Shown here in pieces: positions 50,781 through 64,000 of a DNA stretch of 64,000 nucleotides (position 1 is its first letter; each line of letters opens with the position of its first letter). The position numbers were made by a program, and so were the translations under genes. This stretch comes from Acanthochromis polyacanthus (Eukaryota > Chordata > Actinopteri > Pomacentridae), in the NCBI RefSeq assembly GCF_021347895.1, contig NC_067113.1:1058467-1122466 (forward strand), given 5' to 3'. Under the pieces are notes generated by a model. That model saw only the letters and a program-made list of their open reading frames with translations. It searched no databases and was not told the DNA's origin.

Positions 50781-50819
50781 ATCAATTTACATACAATGGT
50801 CAGGGTACTGCTCATGGTT

Positions 50820-51230
50820 AGAACAACTCTGCTCAGGTCTGTGGCTCAATAGGGGCTGAGAAAACCATCCTGATGTTGATGAGAGAAGCAGTTTCTGGGT
50901 TTCAGGCTGTTTTTTTCCACATTTCTGCACAAAGATTGGTCCAAAAGGAAAACTGGAGAGTATAAATTTCCAGCTTGTGTGTCTTCAGTCAGCAGAGATT
51001 AAAAACACACATAGAGCTCTACCACCAGACCCAGGCTTCAGCTGTAGCCATCCACCACCAGGCTAGCTACCACCAGCTACCACCAGGTACAGACTTCAGC
51101 TGTGGACATCCATCCACTCCTGGCAGTCTGGATCTCAGGCCCACAGCCTGAGCCTCTCCTGCCACTACCACTGCTGCCACTGCTGTAGCTGTCCTGTTGG
51201 TCTCCCTTGCCTGTCTGCTATCATTTCGAG
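50820..51230. other. Non-coding sequence, perhaps LINE 5' UTR
   Basis: Contains short repeats (CTACCACCAG, and CTTCAGCTGTGGACATCCA-like text at 51035 and 51090) upstream of a LINE 5' coding piece. A link to that LINE is guessed from position. Confidence 0.3.
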
Positions 51231-51698
51231 TAAGCTACAGCCCAAACCTCTTCATAAGTCATGTCATGAAGCAAATCAACATCTCTGCAGTCCACAACAG
51301 GTAATAGCCATGAGAGGTTATTTTCTCCTGCTGCTGTCATGATTTTCCCTTCACTTTACTGCCTTGTCATGGCATTGTATCTCAGTGGCTATGCTATTGG
51401 CAATCCAGATGGCCTACATCCACGGTTGATAACTACAAGTTGTATTACGTCCTAAGTAAGTAGTGGGCCCGTGGGTTATGCAATACTGCTGTTCTCATTG
51501 TGTTTCTTCTTCTCAAATGATCTTGAACAAGGCCCTTTGCTTTAAGACTTACTCTTGTACTTCGTCTATCAAAAAACACTTGGAAATGTTTGGTAGTTAT
51601 GCTTCTACTGTTGTCTGGTATCCAGTCTAATCCCGGTCCTTTGACTACATGTAGTACACCAGCTGATTTTAAGAATCTGTCTAGGTTACATGTCTTGC

Positions 51699-51700
<2 letters not shown>
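51231..51700 (+). pseudogene. LINE 5' fragment with 2A-like motif
   Basis: The frame around 51590-51690 reads LVVMLLLLSGIQSNPGP, then PADFKNLSRLHVLH. LLLLSG...NPGP resembles the 2A-like peptides found at the N terminus of some CR1/L2/Rex1-group LINEs, and RLHVLH would correspond to the entry into the endonuclease (LHLNIRSL-like). The canonical D-x-E-x-NPGP is changed to G-I-Q-S-NPGP. The fragment stops where a (TA)n tract begins. The extent of the upstream 5' UTR is unclear. Confidence 0.55.

Positions 51701-51761
<61 letters not shown>
51701..51761. repeat. (TA)n microsatellite, insertion site of a Tc1 element
   Basis: More than 25 TA units with slight interruptions. It adjoins the left end of the Tc1 element, and TATACATATA continues on the right side. 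Confidence 0.92.
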
Positions 51762-51763
51762 TA

Positions 51764-53398
<1,635 letters not shown>

Positions 53399-53400
53399 TA

Positions 53401-53459
53401 TATACATATATGATCATCATGTTATAGCGTAATGATCTGCAGAGGAAACCTTGGGTCTT
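53401..53459. other. Right flank of the Tc1 element
   Basis: TATACATATA, the remainder of the TA tract, then unassigned sequence. Confidence 0.5.
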
Positions 53460-53615
53460 GGTATAAATGTGAATGTTACTTTGACATGTAACACTCCCTT
53501 TGGCAAAGGCATTCCTCTATGGCAGTAGCCTCCTGCAGCAGGCCAATATGCTCCATGATACCACAACTACTGTTCAAGAAAGGCTTGAGGAACTCAAAAC
53601 ACACATTGGCTGATG
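53460..53615 (+). pseudogene. Tc1 transposase fragment
   Basis: GAATGTTACTTTGACATGTA, TTCCTCTATGGCAGTAGCCT and CTCCATGATACCACAACTAC followed by GTTCAAGAAAGGCTTGAGG parallel the part of the 'CTGATCAGCCAC' Tc1 family also present at 11450-11620 and 39901-40530. Short and decayed. Confidence 0.55.
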
Positions 53616-54543
53616 CATTGGAGCTGTTTTGCTGGCTCGCAGGAAATGATATTACTTGTTAGGTAGTTTTAATGTTCGAGCTGATCCGCGTATATATCTA
53701 ACGTGTGGTATATTATGATTTGATATTTGACCAAGCTAACATGTTCAGTCTTGTATGCAACTTCGTAGTCCATCAAAGAAGTGTACCACCAGCTGACCTC
53801 CAAAGACGGAATAGTTTGACCAGATTTAGCTTTCTGATGATAGGAGCGCCTACTGAGGCCTGCTGCCACTCCACAGGCTCCTCCAGTCAATCTAATCTAT
53901 GAAAGATACAAACAGCATCTGTGGCACACTGGCTCATCAAGCTCTCAGACATTTCTGCAGTCACAAACAGGCACAGCCTTCAGAGTCTCTGCACCCAAGC
54001 TGTTGTTTTTCTACCATGTTCCTCTAGTTTTTCAGTTCGAGGTTGTTTTCCTCTTTTTCTGTTTCATTGTATCATACATGAAGGGCAAACTTCAATGAAC
54101 AAAATTCAAACTAAACATCAGAACTATCTAACATAACAAAATGTCTCAATACTGCTGATAAAAGTATGTTAGAGATTTGTGTAACTTCCTCTGACTACAA
54201 ATGTGTTTGCTGCTCTTGGGTAAGACCCTGGTTCCGTGCACATGTTCACTTTGCGTTGCCAGATAAGTTGATGGACTATTTGATCCAGTATGACTGACTG
54301 GAGTTTGTTTTACAATTTTCTCATAGCATATGAATTTATCAGTCCCACCCAAACCCACTTGTGGACCAGAAGTCAAAATTTACAGCCAACCAGCTCTCTC
54401 TCTCTCTGATTATTTCTACTGGATAACATGACACAGCACTTTGTACTGCCTCTGTTGGCCTGTACTCACAGATTTGAATGTGTGTGTTTGGCAGAACTGG
54501 CTTGACTGGTTGGCCTGTAACCGTGTGTGTGTTGTGTTGTGTT

Positions 54544-54546
<3 letters not shown>
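53616..54546. other. Unassigned non-coding sequence
   Basis: Nothing recognised. Confidence 0.45.
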
Positions 54547-54620
<74 letters not shown>

Positions 54621-54640
54621 CGCGTGTGTGCATGTGTGTG
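54547..54640. repeat. (TG)n microsatellite
   Basis: About 35 TG units followed by GCGCGCACGCG and further TG runs. Crossing frames are repeat translations. Confidence 0.95.
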
Positions 54641-57600
54641 TGCGTGTTTGGGGGGGCATGACAAATGGCTGGCTGGATGAGCATGGTTCAGAGATTTCAA
54701 TTAGGTGACAGCACTGGCCAACACTCTCTCTCCCTTTCTCTTTGTCTCACACATACAAAAACACACAGACACACACTAACTTGTCTTGCTGAACTACAAA
54801 ATATCAGCAGCAGCAGCAGCCAGGCCAATAAGTGTGTTTCAGGCAGGCCTCACTTCCACACAGCATTAGCTCATTCCGTCTCTCTCTCCCAAACTGCTGT
54901 GGAATAGCAAACAGCAGCCTGCTGCTGATCTGCTGCTGACGTCAAACAGTCAGGGAGTGAAGGAAGTAGTGCGCTGACAGCTGCCATTTCTCACAGCTGC
55001 ATTACTGTCAACTTCCAGCTGTCAAGAAAAACAGAAAGACAGACAGAAAAGGGTGCTGGCAGGCAAAAAAAGCAAGTAAATTGACATTTGACCACTATCT
55101 GGCAACATGTACATCATGTGCTGACACAAGAAAACACAGCTGCTTTTGGGAAATCATGATAACAGAACTTTGTTAGTTGGGAACAATACCTTTAAAATTC
55201 CAAGATACTGTAAACCCAGCCTAATGCCCCAACACAAACGACATTGAATTGACAGAGTGAACAGTAATGACTAATGCTATAAGCAACACGCAGCTCACAT
55301 TAGGAGCTTTAGCTTTTCATATCCTTTGTAGCTGCTGTGTGAGGTACATTGCTACAACACATTCAGCTGCTGCAGTTCATCAACAGAAACATTTCTATTC
55401 ACGTCAACAATTGTGAAGCTTGAACTATGTGTACAGAAATGGATGCCTGTCTTTCAACTGCTGAAATCACTTTGAGGTTTGTATTTTTTGGTTTTCTAGG
55501 ATTTGTCTCTGTCACAGAGGACCTGTTGCTGCAGCTGCACTTGCTGCTGTCATTCCACGTTCTATTCCAGTATATCCAAAACTTTCAGCATGTTTTAATT
55601 TACGGTGGGTTGACTTTCACTGCAGTATAAAGTCCTGCCCTTCCATCCAGCATAACAAACAAATAATGCTTGTAATAATAATCATAAAGAAGAAAAAACT
55701 CGAAGTACATTTTTAGATTTTATTTTCCAAACAAAACTAAATAAAACAAAAAATCCGTAATCCCCACATACAACATTAACTACGATGTTAGTAATACTGA
55801 ATAAAAATGATGTTTCTACATGCTGAAGATGTTTTTCTGCTTAGTTTCTTAGTGTTTTTCATACTATGCACATCAACTGTACAGCATGTTTTTCCATGCT
55901 GAGTGTATCTTCCAACAACTTGCTTCTCTGTTTATTGTTTCTGAGCCATGCTGCATGTATGCTATTGATCAAGATGGTTGGTTGAACTGGGCTATTGCCA
56001 CTTTATAGACAGGATGCATTATTACACATTTGCACACATGACATTAAGTCAAAACAATGTTTTGTTTATGAAAAATCTTAATTAATGCAAATTCTGTTTT
56101 TCTGCAAAATTTAAAAAGTGAAGTAAATTTTTGAGGGTTTGTGTTGTGTTTTCTTTCTTGCTTTGTTTTCTTTTCACAGGATTCCCTTCCTTAACTTGCA
56201 TCCTCTCATTAAGTTTCATTTTCTATGATCAGCAGGTACGGCACTTTACTCTTTTCTTTGTCTCTGTCTTTCTCGGTATCATCTCTCTGAGTGACCCCTC
56301 TTGAGATTAGGAAACTCCAGACAAACAGAGCACTGTCCAAAAATGGGGCGAGGACCAGTTCTCCTGTTACACCTCTGACCTGCAACAGCCCAGATGGAGG
56401 GAAAGATAAATATGCATACGAAAATGACACACCCGTTCTGAATTTTTGGTGTGTATTTCAGAGGAGAATATCTGAAAGTCTGTTACGGAATGGAAGATGA
56501 GCCGTTCGTCTGGCTGCCAGCAGGAGAGATGATACAAACCCAAGCAGCCACAGATGGAAAAGTCAATAATGATGTTTCATGTGTTTATTTTTATTTTTTT
56601 GCTGATAAAGTAATATCTGAGAGGTTACTGTGGTCAAACCATGCATGCTAAGTAAGACAAAAACAGACAGAAACAGCCTGGCTCAGCCTCACTCCTCCAT
56701 AAACAAGATGACTGAATAGTTGATCTTCTCTGATTCTGACCTGGTATGAAGAGGCAGCTGATGTTTGCTTTTTTATCCTAAACATCGGATCTATTCCATC
56801 GTTGTCTCTGAGACAAGATGCCAAAATTCTGGGACAGAATCAAGGACACTGATGAAATATGCAGCATATGACCTTTGAATAGGATTAAACTGGTATTCCT
56901 CAAGGTCATGGTGATGCAGACAAACAGGTCAAATGCCACTAACTACTCCTTTATTCACTGCAGTTCTGGCCCCTTTGCACATTTTTTGATCAGGTATCAT
57001 ATTTCAGTACTCAGTATTACCCTACAAAGGCAAAGAGTCTCAACAGAAGTAGTGAAGTTGAGAAAAAACAGGCATCAAGCTGGACTCTTTGTGAACTCTT
57101 TGATCGTTCAAAGCACACTGCCACAGAACACACAACACAGCTATGGTACAGATATAAATTGCAGCTACATTCTACCTATGGAAAATCTACAGGGAATGCT
57201 CAGCATTTACTAATAACCTGTATGGCCTCATCTGTCTGATCCAATTTAACAAGAAATATTAATTTGCTGACTATTTACGGTCCACAGTTTGCAGGAACCA
57301 AGTGGTATTTATGTGTTATATTCATATACTGAGTATTGCTAAATGGGACACTTTCTGAACATGTGTATTATGTCACAATTTAAGGAAGCTGAACAAGTGT
57401 CTGATGGTGAAAACTCAAATTTTACGCAAACATTTGAAAATACACAGAGTCAGCTAATATTTTGGTAGAAGTGAATATATATAGTGGGAGAAGGCTGACC
57501 ACTCTCTGTGACAGGAGGGCGTGGGAACAGGAAACACATCAGTGACTCTCCCAGATGTCAGATTGTGGGGTCAAGAATTTCTCCACCCTGATGCCAAATG

Positions 57601-57815
57601 AGGACTGGGCTGGACTACTGGGCTGTTCCCAGTGTCCTAATCCAGGATATGATGATGGTAATGTGATAGCAGATCAACGCCATGGGCAGTGGGTGATGTG
57701 TTCTGAGAGCCACCCATGGGTGTTCCAGCGGACTTAATGACTAGAATGAAGTATTCTTCTTCAATGGAAAAATAGCCAGGATGCATTCTGCCAGCAGCAT
57801 GGCTAACACTCATAG
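54641..57815. other. Unassigned non-coding sequence
   Basis: About 3.2 kb with no recognisable transposon or coding domain. The frames at 55427-55630, 56209-56500 and 56875-57213 look like chance ORFs. Probably intron or intergenic. Confidence 0.5.
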
Positions 57816-57825
57816 CTTTCTTTCT

Positions 57826-57869
<44 letters not shown>

Positions 57870-57871
57870 TC
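57816..57871. repeat. (TTTC)n microsatellite
   Basis: About 13 TTTC units. Lys/Glu/Arg-rich frames on the other strand are repeat translations. Confidence 0.95.
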
Positions 57872-58012
57872 AAGTTTATTTGAAAAAGGACAGCGTGCAG
57901 TTACATTAAAAAGATGGCTGCACCAGATTTAGCATCATGCTAATTTCCATCTGTAGTCCTTGGTCCATAAAGCTACTCACTTTCAGAATCCAGAGACCTG
58001 CTGTACAGTTTT
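57872..58012. repeat. Dispersed fish repeat fragment
   Basis: TTTATTTGAAAAAGGACAGC, ACCAGATTTAGCATCATGC and TAATTTCCATCTGTAGTCC are signatures I recall from a fish retroelement 3' region. Class uncertain. Confidence 0.4.
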
Positions 58013-58124
58013 CTGGTGAAAGTCTGATGCAGCAGAGTCTCATTGCTTGAGTGCTGCTCAACAGTAACTACTGAGACTTGTACTCATTTAGTTTTCCCCA
58101 GCTGGTCTGCATGGTGGGGGGTTA

Positions 58125-59178
58125 TGGCGGAGACGGCCCGAATATTCGGATCCATTCGTCTGGTCTCCCCCCGGATTGGAGGAGACCCGCCTGAATATTT
58201 GGAAACCTACCGTTTCCTCTTGTGTCCAGGTGCGTCTGGCCAAAAGAGTCCCCGGGAAGCCACACGCCCAAAAGACTGTTCCGGGCTGAACCAAGGGGAG
58301 GGATACGGAAGGGGTGGCTGCAATAGTTTTAACTTTATATTTTGTTGTTGGATTAAGTTTGGTGGTTTTAGTTGGGTTAGTTTGCATTAGTTATTTTCTG
58401 TTTACTTTATTCTGGGTTATGGTTTATGTTGGAGAGTTTTTAACTTAGTTTTAACAGCTAAGGATAAGATGATCTACCTGCAGAGTTTTATTGGTTTCTT
58501 CCTGTTGAGCAGACGAGTATTAGAGGAGGCTTTGTCCCTCATTCGGGGTGTTCTGGTGTTCTGCTGCTGGAGAAGCCACTGCTCCTGACCTCCAACGCAC
58601 CTTAAGGCACTTGCACTTTTTTTCACTTGTACTTTGATTACTTTGTATTTTTGCACATTTGGAAAATAAAGAGGATAAAAAGAAAAGAAGTCGACCACTC
58701 AAATGCTGCCTCCGCCTGCCTTTGTACTGCTGTTCTTCCACCGCTCGAGCCGCTTGACCACATGCGACGAAGTGAAGCGTGATGTCAGAGTCGGCAGCAA
58801 CCCGGCCATTCGGGTGGTGGTAACAAACACGAATGGATGAGCCGAGATGAGCCGAACACGGCGGGATGAGCCAAAGTGGGCCGAAGGCGAAGGGAAGAGA
58901 CAAGCTCCGAACATTTTCATCTGGGGGGAAGAAGGGGTAATCACATAGACATATGTGTATATGTTATAGACATAAGTGTACATGTTTATGTGATCACACG
59001 ACGGGATGAACCGATGTGGGCCGAAGGCGAGGGAAGACAGTAATGCCGAATATTCGTTCCGCCCGGTAACGTCCCACCGGGGGGCGGGTCGAATATTCGG
59101 ATACCAAAATTAATATCCACATACCGCCGTAGCGAATGAATATTCGGATATTCTGGATATTCAGGTCCAGCCCTATCC
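58125..59178. mobile_element. hAT-like family copy with inserted or retained interior
   Basis: GGAGACGGCCCGAATATTCG (58131) and GGATATTCAGGTCCAGCCCT (59153) match the two halves of the short derivative at 34070-34225. Between them lie T-rich sequence with AATAAA (58665-58670), CCATTCGGGTGGTGG, and a segment with GATGGGCCGAAGGCG-like units present twice (58862-58917 and 59002-59056). Part of the interior (about 58205-58740) may be an LTR. No target duplication was found and the copy is mosaic. Confidence 0.5.
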
Positions 59179-59244
59179 AGCACCCCCCGCGACCCTAGTG
59201 AGGATAAAGCAGTGTATAGAAAATGGATGGATGGATGGATGGAT
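59179..59244 (+). mobile_element. V-SINE 3' tail fragment
   Basis: CCCCGCGACCCTAGTGAGGA TAAAGCAGTGTATAGAAA and (ATGG)n match the end of the SINE at 30214-30564. Confidence 0.75.
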
Positions 59245-60748
59245 TTTGATAGTAGCAGAAGATATCTTTCTAGGACTTTACAAACGAGAAATTAGAACTG
59301 CAAGCATTTCATTCACCTGATTTACAGAATATTTGGAATATTAGTTGTGCTGATATACCAAAATTCAAGTCTGATACAGTTTAAGCTAAACCTCATCCAC
59401 ATCTATGAAAAAAACACTTACACATACATGGTGTTGCAAAATGACTTTTGGAAAACCTCTCAAACCAGGTCAAGCAGCACCATTGTCTCTGCTGTGCATG
59501 GCTAGCATGTAGCAAGGGGATGAGGTCAGAGTTAATTGAGCTATCCTGTTTCCTTCCTGTGTGTATTCTCTGATGGACAGCCAGCCTCAGACACAACAAA
59601 TAAAGTCCTGATATAATCACACTGACCAAAGCCTTCCTGTCAGAGGAGGCCACATTTTTGTTATTGCACTGGCATGTGCTGTTGTATTCATGTTCCACCC
59701 CACCCAGCCATTCAACACAATACTTTGGAGATCTGTATATCAAAAAGGTGACATAATCCCTAGTTATTAGAAAAACAAAAGGAGTACATATGATTGATAA
59801 ACCCCTTCTCTTTCTCTGCATCTTGCATATAGAATAAAATCTGAAATTGTTCTGTGCACTGGGGGAAAGGCTAAACACAAGACAAAGCATACTTTTTTAA
59901 GGTTTGTTTTTTGAAGTACAGACTGTCTTCTTTCACACTGTGTAGAGTGGGAGGATGAAACCAGTACTTCAGGTTCAACATAAACACATACATGTTGTAA
60001 AAGCTCAGTTTGGCTCTAGCTACTTTACAAACACACTCACTCAGGCACACACAGCACCGTGAATCAAATCCACGGGGCCCCTGCATTTTCCTATAAGTAG
60101 GCTTTTTCTCCAGCCATCTTCTATTCTACTTATTTTATTATGGCTACATCATAACTGCTCTTCTCCTACCTGGGGATGAATGAACAGCATTGGTGTGTTG
60201 CTATTCTGTGGATCACGATGTGATGTGATGTGAATAAACATGAGGTGGTATAGCTGTGACAAGTTCAAAGTGAAAAAGTGACTGCCTTGTGTAGGTCATT
60301 TTATCACATTCAAAAGCCGATCCCACTGGAGCAGCAACTATTTGTTTATGGTCATATATGTCAAAGAAAGAGTATTGAAATGACATACAAGAATATTATT
60401 TCAATGATATGTGAGAAACACCAGCGCTCACAAAAACAAAGGAGGATAACCTATATTTTCATGACAACTGAGCAAATTCCATGTGCTCATGAAGACCATG
60501 GGATTTCATGGAAAGTTCCAGAACAGCAACTTTACTAGTTGGACCACAAATAGAGATTGTGGTGTCAATACACCCTCAGTTGCCCACCACAACCACAAGT
60601 ATCACACACACACACACACACATAAATGTAACTTGACTTTAGAAACGTTGATAAGAACAGCAGGACAATCATAAGAAAGGAGACATGTTTTACCTTGACA
60701 AGTTCAGCACTGATGGTCATCAAGCATGAATAAAATCAGACATATAAT
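59245..60748. other. Unassigned non-coding sequence
   Basis: Includes a short (CA)n run (60604-60622). The minus-strand frame at 59393-59890 is open for 165 codons but shows no domain. Confidence 0.45.
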
Positions 60749-61012
60749 CAATCCCTCCAGGAATCTGCGATGTTGTGATCGCGTGAATTCACGCAAAATC
60801 TACCAATCTCTACGAATTTTGCGCAGCCTTGCAATTTTGTCCAATCACTGCAACTTTCCCGCAATTTTGGCCTGCCTCCCGTGAGTTCCACCAATCATAG
60901 CAGCTCCCAGCGCAAACGTAATGCACATATGTCACCGAATTCACTTCCTTGTTTCTGGTTTGAAGATGCAGACATACGATACTAATGTCTCTCATTTACC
61001 AACAAAAATTAC

Positions 61013-61747
61013 TAGGGTGTAACTCATAAAACGATACAAAATACGAAACAGGGCTCACGATACGAAATACTCACGATATGAAATAAAGATTAAAGAAAAT
61101 CCCCAACAGTAGAAAGTTATGCAAAAATCTCATTTTCTTTATTCTCTTCCTTATGCAGACATACAAACAATAACGCTGCATCGGTACGAAATAAATGCTC
61201 TTTGAAAAAAAACAAAATTGTAGTTTTTTCCCCTTATTTAGACTACAGTGCAAATGCAAACATAAAATCTCAATAAAAAATTGCTTTGTTGTTGTAACAA
61301 TCAGGATAACTACGTTCTTGAATGAAAAGGAAAACAAATACCAGTCCTAGGAGCTGCAGTCCAGATCTATAAATGCCTGAACTGTGAACTAGTTGTACTC
61401 GCTGCAGTATACGGCGAACTGTAGCGGCATATTTGGCACACGGTTTTTGTTTTATCCGCAATGTTCTCACCGTTCTCTCGTCGTTTACATAGGAAGCCAA
61501 AATAGGTCCACACAACCGATTTATTTGACGAAGGAGCGTCAGCTAATTCCTCAACCTTGTCTTCCTCCGTTTTGAAGCGAGTGTTTTGCTACGGTAGGCG
61601 AGGAGGGTCAAAAATCATCAGTCTCAGTGGTGCGTGGCGCCCCTTCGCATTTTATATTTCATGCTTTTATTTTGTGCGTCTTTGAATTTTATTTCGTCAT
61701 TTTTTATTTTGCGAAATTTCATGGCACAAAATTTCGCTACATCCCTA
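61013..61747. mobile_element. 735-bp hAT element nested in the larger element
   Basis: The ends TAGGGTGTAAC and CTACATCCCTA are flanked by the exact 8-bp target duplication AAAATTAC (61005-61012 and 61748-61755). The interior has repeated ACGATACGAAATA-type units near the left and TTTCGTCATTTTTTATTTTG near the right. No coding domain. Insertion is younger than the host element. Confidence 0.9.
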
Positions 61748-62429
61748 AAAATTACTGATGAAGACCGTGATAAACAATTGATTCACTGATGTTCTTCAGC
61801 CAAGTGGAGCTAAACTGTTTTACAACTGTGCAATATTGTGGTGGAATACAGAAAAAAGAAAAAAAATCATCGGTTGATACACTTTTTTTTAAAACATGAA
61901 ACATATTAGAACGGCTGAAATGATCAGAAAACAGACCACATAAATCACCATGATGGAAACTGTTGCATCCAGATCCGTTAGAGCACTGAAAGAATGAAGG
62001 TAAGTTAGATTAATTATTCCACCAAAGAACACAGCGGAGTTATTTGATGATCAGCGTGTGTGAATCCTTCCTCTGGTACCATATCACTCAAAAAAGGACT
62101 CGGGAATCTGAATGAAGTTTTCAGGGTCGGTCAGAAATGACACAAGGACCAAGTGATTAGACTTCGGCAGTGATGCGGCTTAAAGTTTGGATCCACGGAT
62201 TTGTTAAGGATTTCCCATTGAGGTAGCGGCACGGCGTCTGATAGCGGCACGGTAACCATGGCAACAAGTGAACGCTACCTCAGCGGCCTGCTGACGATCA
62301 CATCATTGTGATCCTTCAACAAATCCACCACTGTGGACGTATCGGAAATGACACAAGGAACAACCGATTAAATTGTGGGGGTGTTTCAGAGTCCCATCAA
62401 TTCCCGTCGGCCGCTATATATTTAGGTCG

Positions 62430-62545
62430 CGCGATTCAGTATGTACACATGCCTAACACACGCCTGTGTTCAGTGCAAGGTCAGGTTATGAACAGTCTTG
62501 GTGGAGTACTGCTCTATCAGTGCTGTTCTTGTTAATTGACGTGAC
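62430..62545. repeat. Block related to 34490-34665
   Basis: GCGATTCAGTATGTACACAT, AACACACGCCTGTGTTCAGT and TTGGTGGAGTACTGCTCTAT run parallel to the copy at 34.5 kb. It lies inside the 2.2-kb DNA transposon. Confidence 0.6.
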
Positions 62546-62971
62546 AAGCCGTGAGCGTGTGTGTGTGAACATGTGTGTACCAGGAAGTGAAATTAACTTT
62601 TTAAGCCACTGACAGATATCTCCAAATATGATTCATTCAATAGTAAATTATCCTTTTCTGCCGCAACTCTACCAACCACTCCATGTTAAACCAGTATCTG
62701 GCTGCTGCTAATTTCCCACCATGGTGTGCCAGCTTGTGGAAATGGGTTGGAACCTTAAATAATTAATTTCGGAATAAATATTGTCAGTTGCAGTGTTGAA
62801 ATATGTTCTACAAGTTGAAAAAAATGCAGCTTTTTAGCAATTGTCACTGTCTACCGCAATTTCATCACAACAAATAATCTTAAAACATCACAACTTTTAT
62901 CGCGAATTCAGGCATTTTTGGCCGCAACAATCATGAAAAACGCCCGTGAAATCCTGGAGGGACTGTATAAT

Positions 62972-64000
62972 GTTTGACAACATATGTCACTGCCATCCAA
63001 AATGAAAAATGTAAGTATTTGCTACTAGGACACTGTTTGATAATGCTATCCAAAAAGTTGCAAATTCAAAGCTGCATCAACTCAGAACCAGGAGCCTTGT
63101 TCCAGGTCCCTTTCCATCATATCCAAAAGCTGTAGCTACACTTCTTTCAAGAACTAAATTAGTAACAGCAGTAGTGCTACAAGACCGAGGCACAATCTGC
63201 CTCCTAGCATGGCCTTCAGCAGAGTATCATCATCAAGCAGGAATAAAAGAAGAAATAAAACCAATTCCTCCCAAAAACAAAACAGGCAGATGGATTCAAA
63301 GCAAATGTCTTACCTGGAGAGGAAGTGTGGAGTCACACAAGCAGATGGACATGGAAAAGAAAGACAGAATGAGAATGTATTAGTTGTCAAGTAAAATGTC
63401 CACAAATTTTAAATATGATGGCTGTTACACTGTTATATATGCTCAAGGCAGCTATTTAACTAGGAGGGAATCAAACAGTATGAACTCCCTGCAGGAACCA
63501 CCACATCAAGAAACACTGCTGTGCGCCTATACTGAATGTCTACACTGACAAAGCTATAAGGGCATCTGAAGTAGAAGAAATGAGGAAAACCCTGAACAGA
63601 AGGGGCCTAATTATCTCTGTTAATGGTAAATTAATCTGTCATTTCAAAATGTCCTCCATCCACACACTCATGCAGCATCAGCACCGCTGGAGGGTCAAGA
63701 CAATTATACTGAGATTGCCTTGTGGTAGTCCTGTCCTTCTTGCTGTAACTGTGGAGTGCTGAGGGGAGGTGTAAGGGGTGAGGTAATACGAGCAGGGAGG
63801 AGAGCAGCCTGCTCTGGGCTGCCCTGTTAGTCAGCTCTAATCCCGGCCTGATAACGCTGCTCAGCTTGTTGGGACAGACGGTGGCTTCTCAGGAGGAATG
63901 GCCATTTCCACCAGTGAATGAAAACATCCAAGTTACTTCCAGTGACAGGAAGAAACCACCCCATGTCAATTTACACTGCAGGGATGTAGAGCAATGCAAG
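62972..64000. other. Mostly unassigned non-coding sequence
   Basis: Apart from the block at 63300-63386 no feature is recognised. Confidence 0.45.
63300..63386 (-). other. Block duplicated at 26862-26950; ends at splice-donor-like site
   Basis: On the minus strand it reads GACTCCACACTTCCTCTCCAG|GTAAGACATTTG, with the putative exon ending at 63314. The last codons could encode CDSTLPLQ, against CDSITPPLQ in the other copy. A 3-nt difference sits within that part and would keep the frame. No acceptor is evident. Confidence 0.4.

Larger units (their letters stand above)
60749..62965. mobile_element. 2.2-kb DNA transposon with CARTCCCTCCAGGA ends, hAT nested inside
   Basis: The left end is CAATCCCTCCAGGAATCTGC; the right end read on the minus strand is CAGTCCCTCCAGGATTTCAC. 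TATAAT occurs directly outside both ends (60743-60748 and 62966-62971), perhaps part of the target duplication. The interior includes CGCAATTTT-type subterminal repeats and no recognisable transposase. A 735-bp hAT occupies 61013-61747. The superfamily is not certain. Confidence 0.65.

Noticed and set aside
59393..59890. 165-codon open frame, minus strand
   Set aside because: No recognisable domain, no repeat ends and no splice context.

Overview
The window reads as vertebrate, most likely teleost fish, non-coding DNA. It has long dinucleotide microsatellites, a V-SINE-type tRNA-derived SINE, an L1-group LINE with separate ORF1 and ORF2, several CR1/L2/Rex1-group LINE fragments, and many Tc1, hAT and Harbinger DNA transposons. 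I assigned no host gene. The only long intact reading frames belong to transposable elements, and the unassigned stretches look like intron or intergenic sequence with short chance ORFs. The species cannot be fixed from sequence alone.

Layout. 1-4.5 kb: a decayed Tc1 element split by a Harbinger-type element with a CTG target duplication, then an RTE-like LINE 3' end. 5.5-7 kb: a dispersed fish repeat and a truncated Tc1. 11.4-13.6 kb: a Tc1 remnant, the C-terminal remnant of a hAT transposase and an LTR-like tail. 18.7-24.9 kb: a near full-length L1-group LINE (ORF1 269 aa, ORF2 1242 aa) whose 3' end is replaced by an inverted, almost identical copy of about 1.04 kb of its own ORF2. 30-32 kb: a complete V-SINE and an internally deleted LINE on the minus strand. 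33.5-37 kb: a composite hAT element, a 240-bp Tc1-type MITE and a Tc1 remnant. 38-41.4 kb: two LINE 3' ends in tandem, a Tc1 remnant split by a 558-bp hAT element carrying a BED finger, and a dispersed repeat. 42 kb: a repeat with telomere-like interior between (TG)n tracts. 44 kb: a LINE reverse transcriptase fragment. 46.5-47.3 kb: an 826-bp hAT element holding 37 nt from the 5' end of 18S rRNA. 51.2-53.4 kb: a LINE 5' fragment with a 2A-like motif, then a Tc1 element with an uninterrupted DD34E transposase and inverted repeats of about 213 bp. 58-59.2 kb: a patchwork of hAT-family pieces. 60.7-63 kb: a 2.2-kb DNA transposon carrying a nested 735-bp hAT element.

The elements do not form a pathway. 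They record layered transposition: five insertions can be dated relative to their host element or host repeat (Harbinger in Tc1, hAT in Tc1, hAT in a larger DNA element, Tc1 in a TA microsatellite, hAT-related pieces inside a hAT). The Tc1 at 51.8-53.4 kb and the L1 rearrangement look young because their repeated halves are nearly identical. The most unusual items are the hAT element with rRNA-gene sequence, the L1 whose ORF2 stop codon lies in its own antisense copy, and an 85-bp block duplicated 36 kb apart, each copy ending at a good splice-donor sequence on the minus strand.
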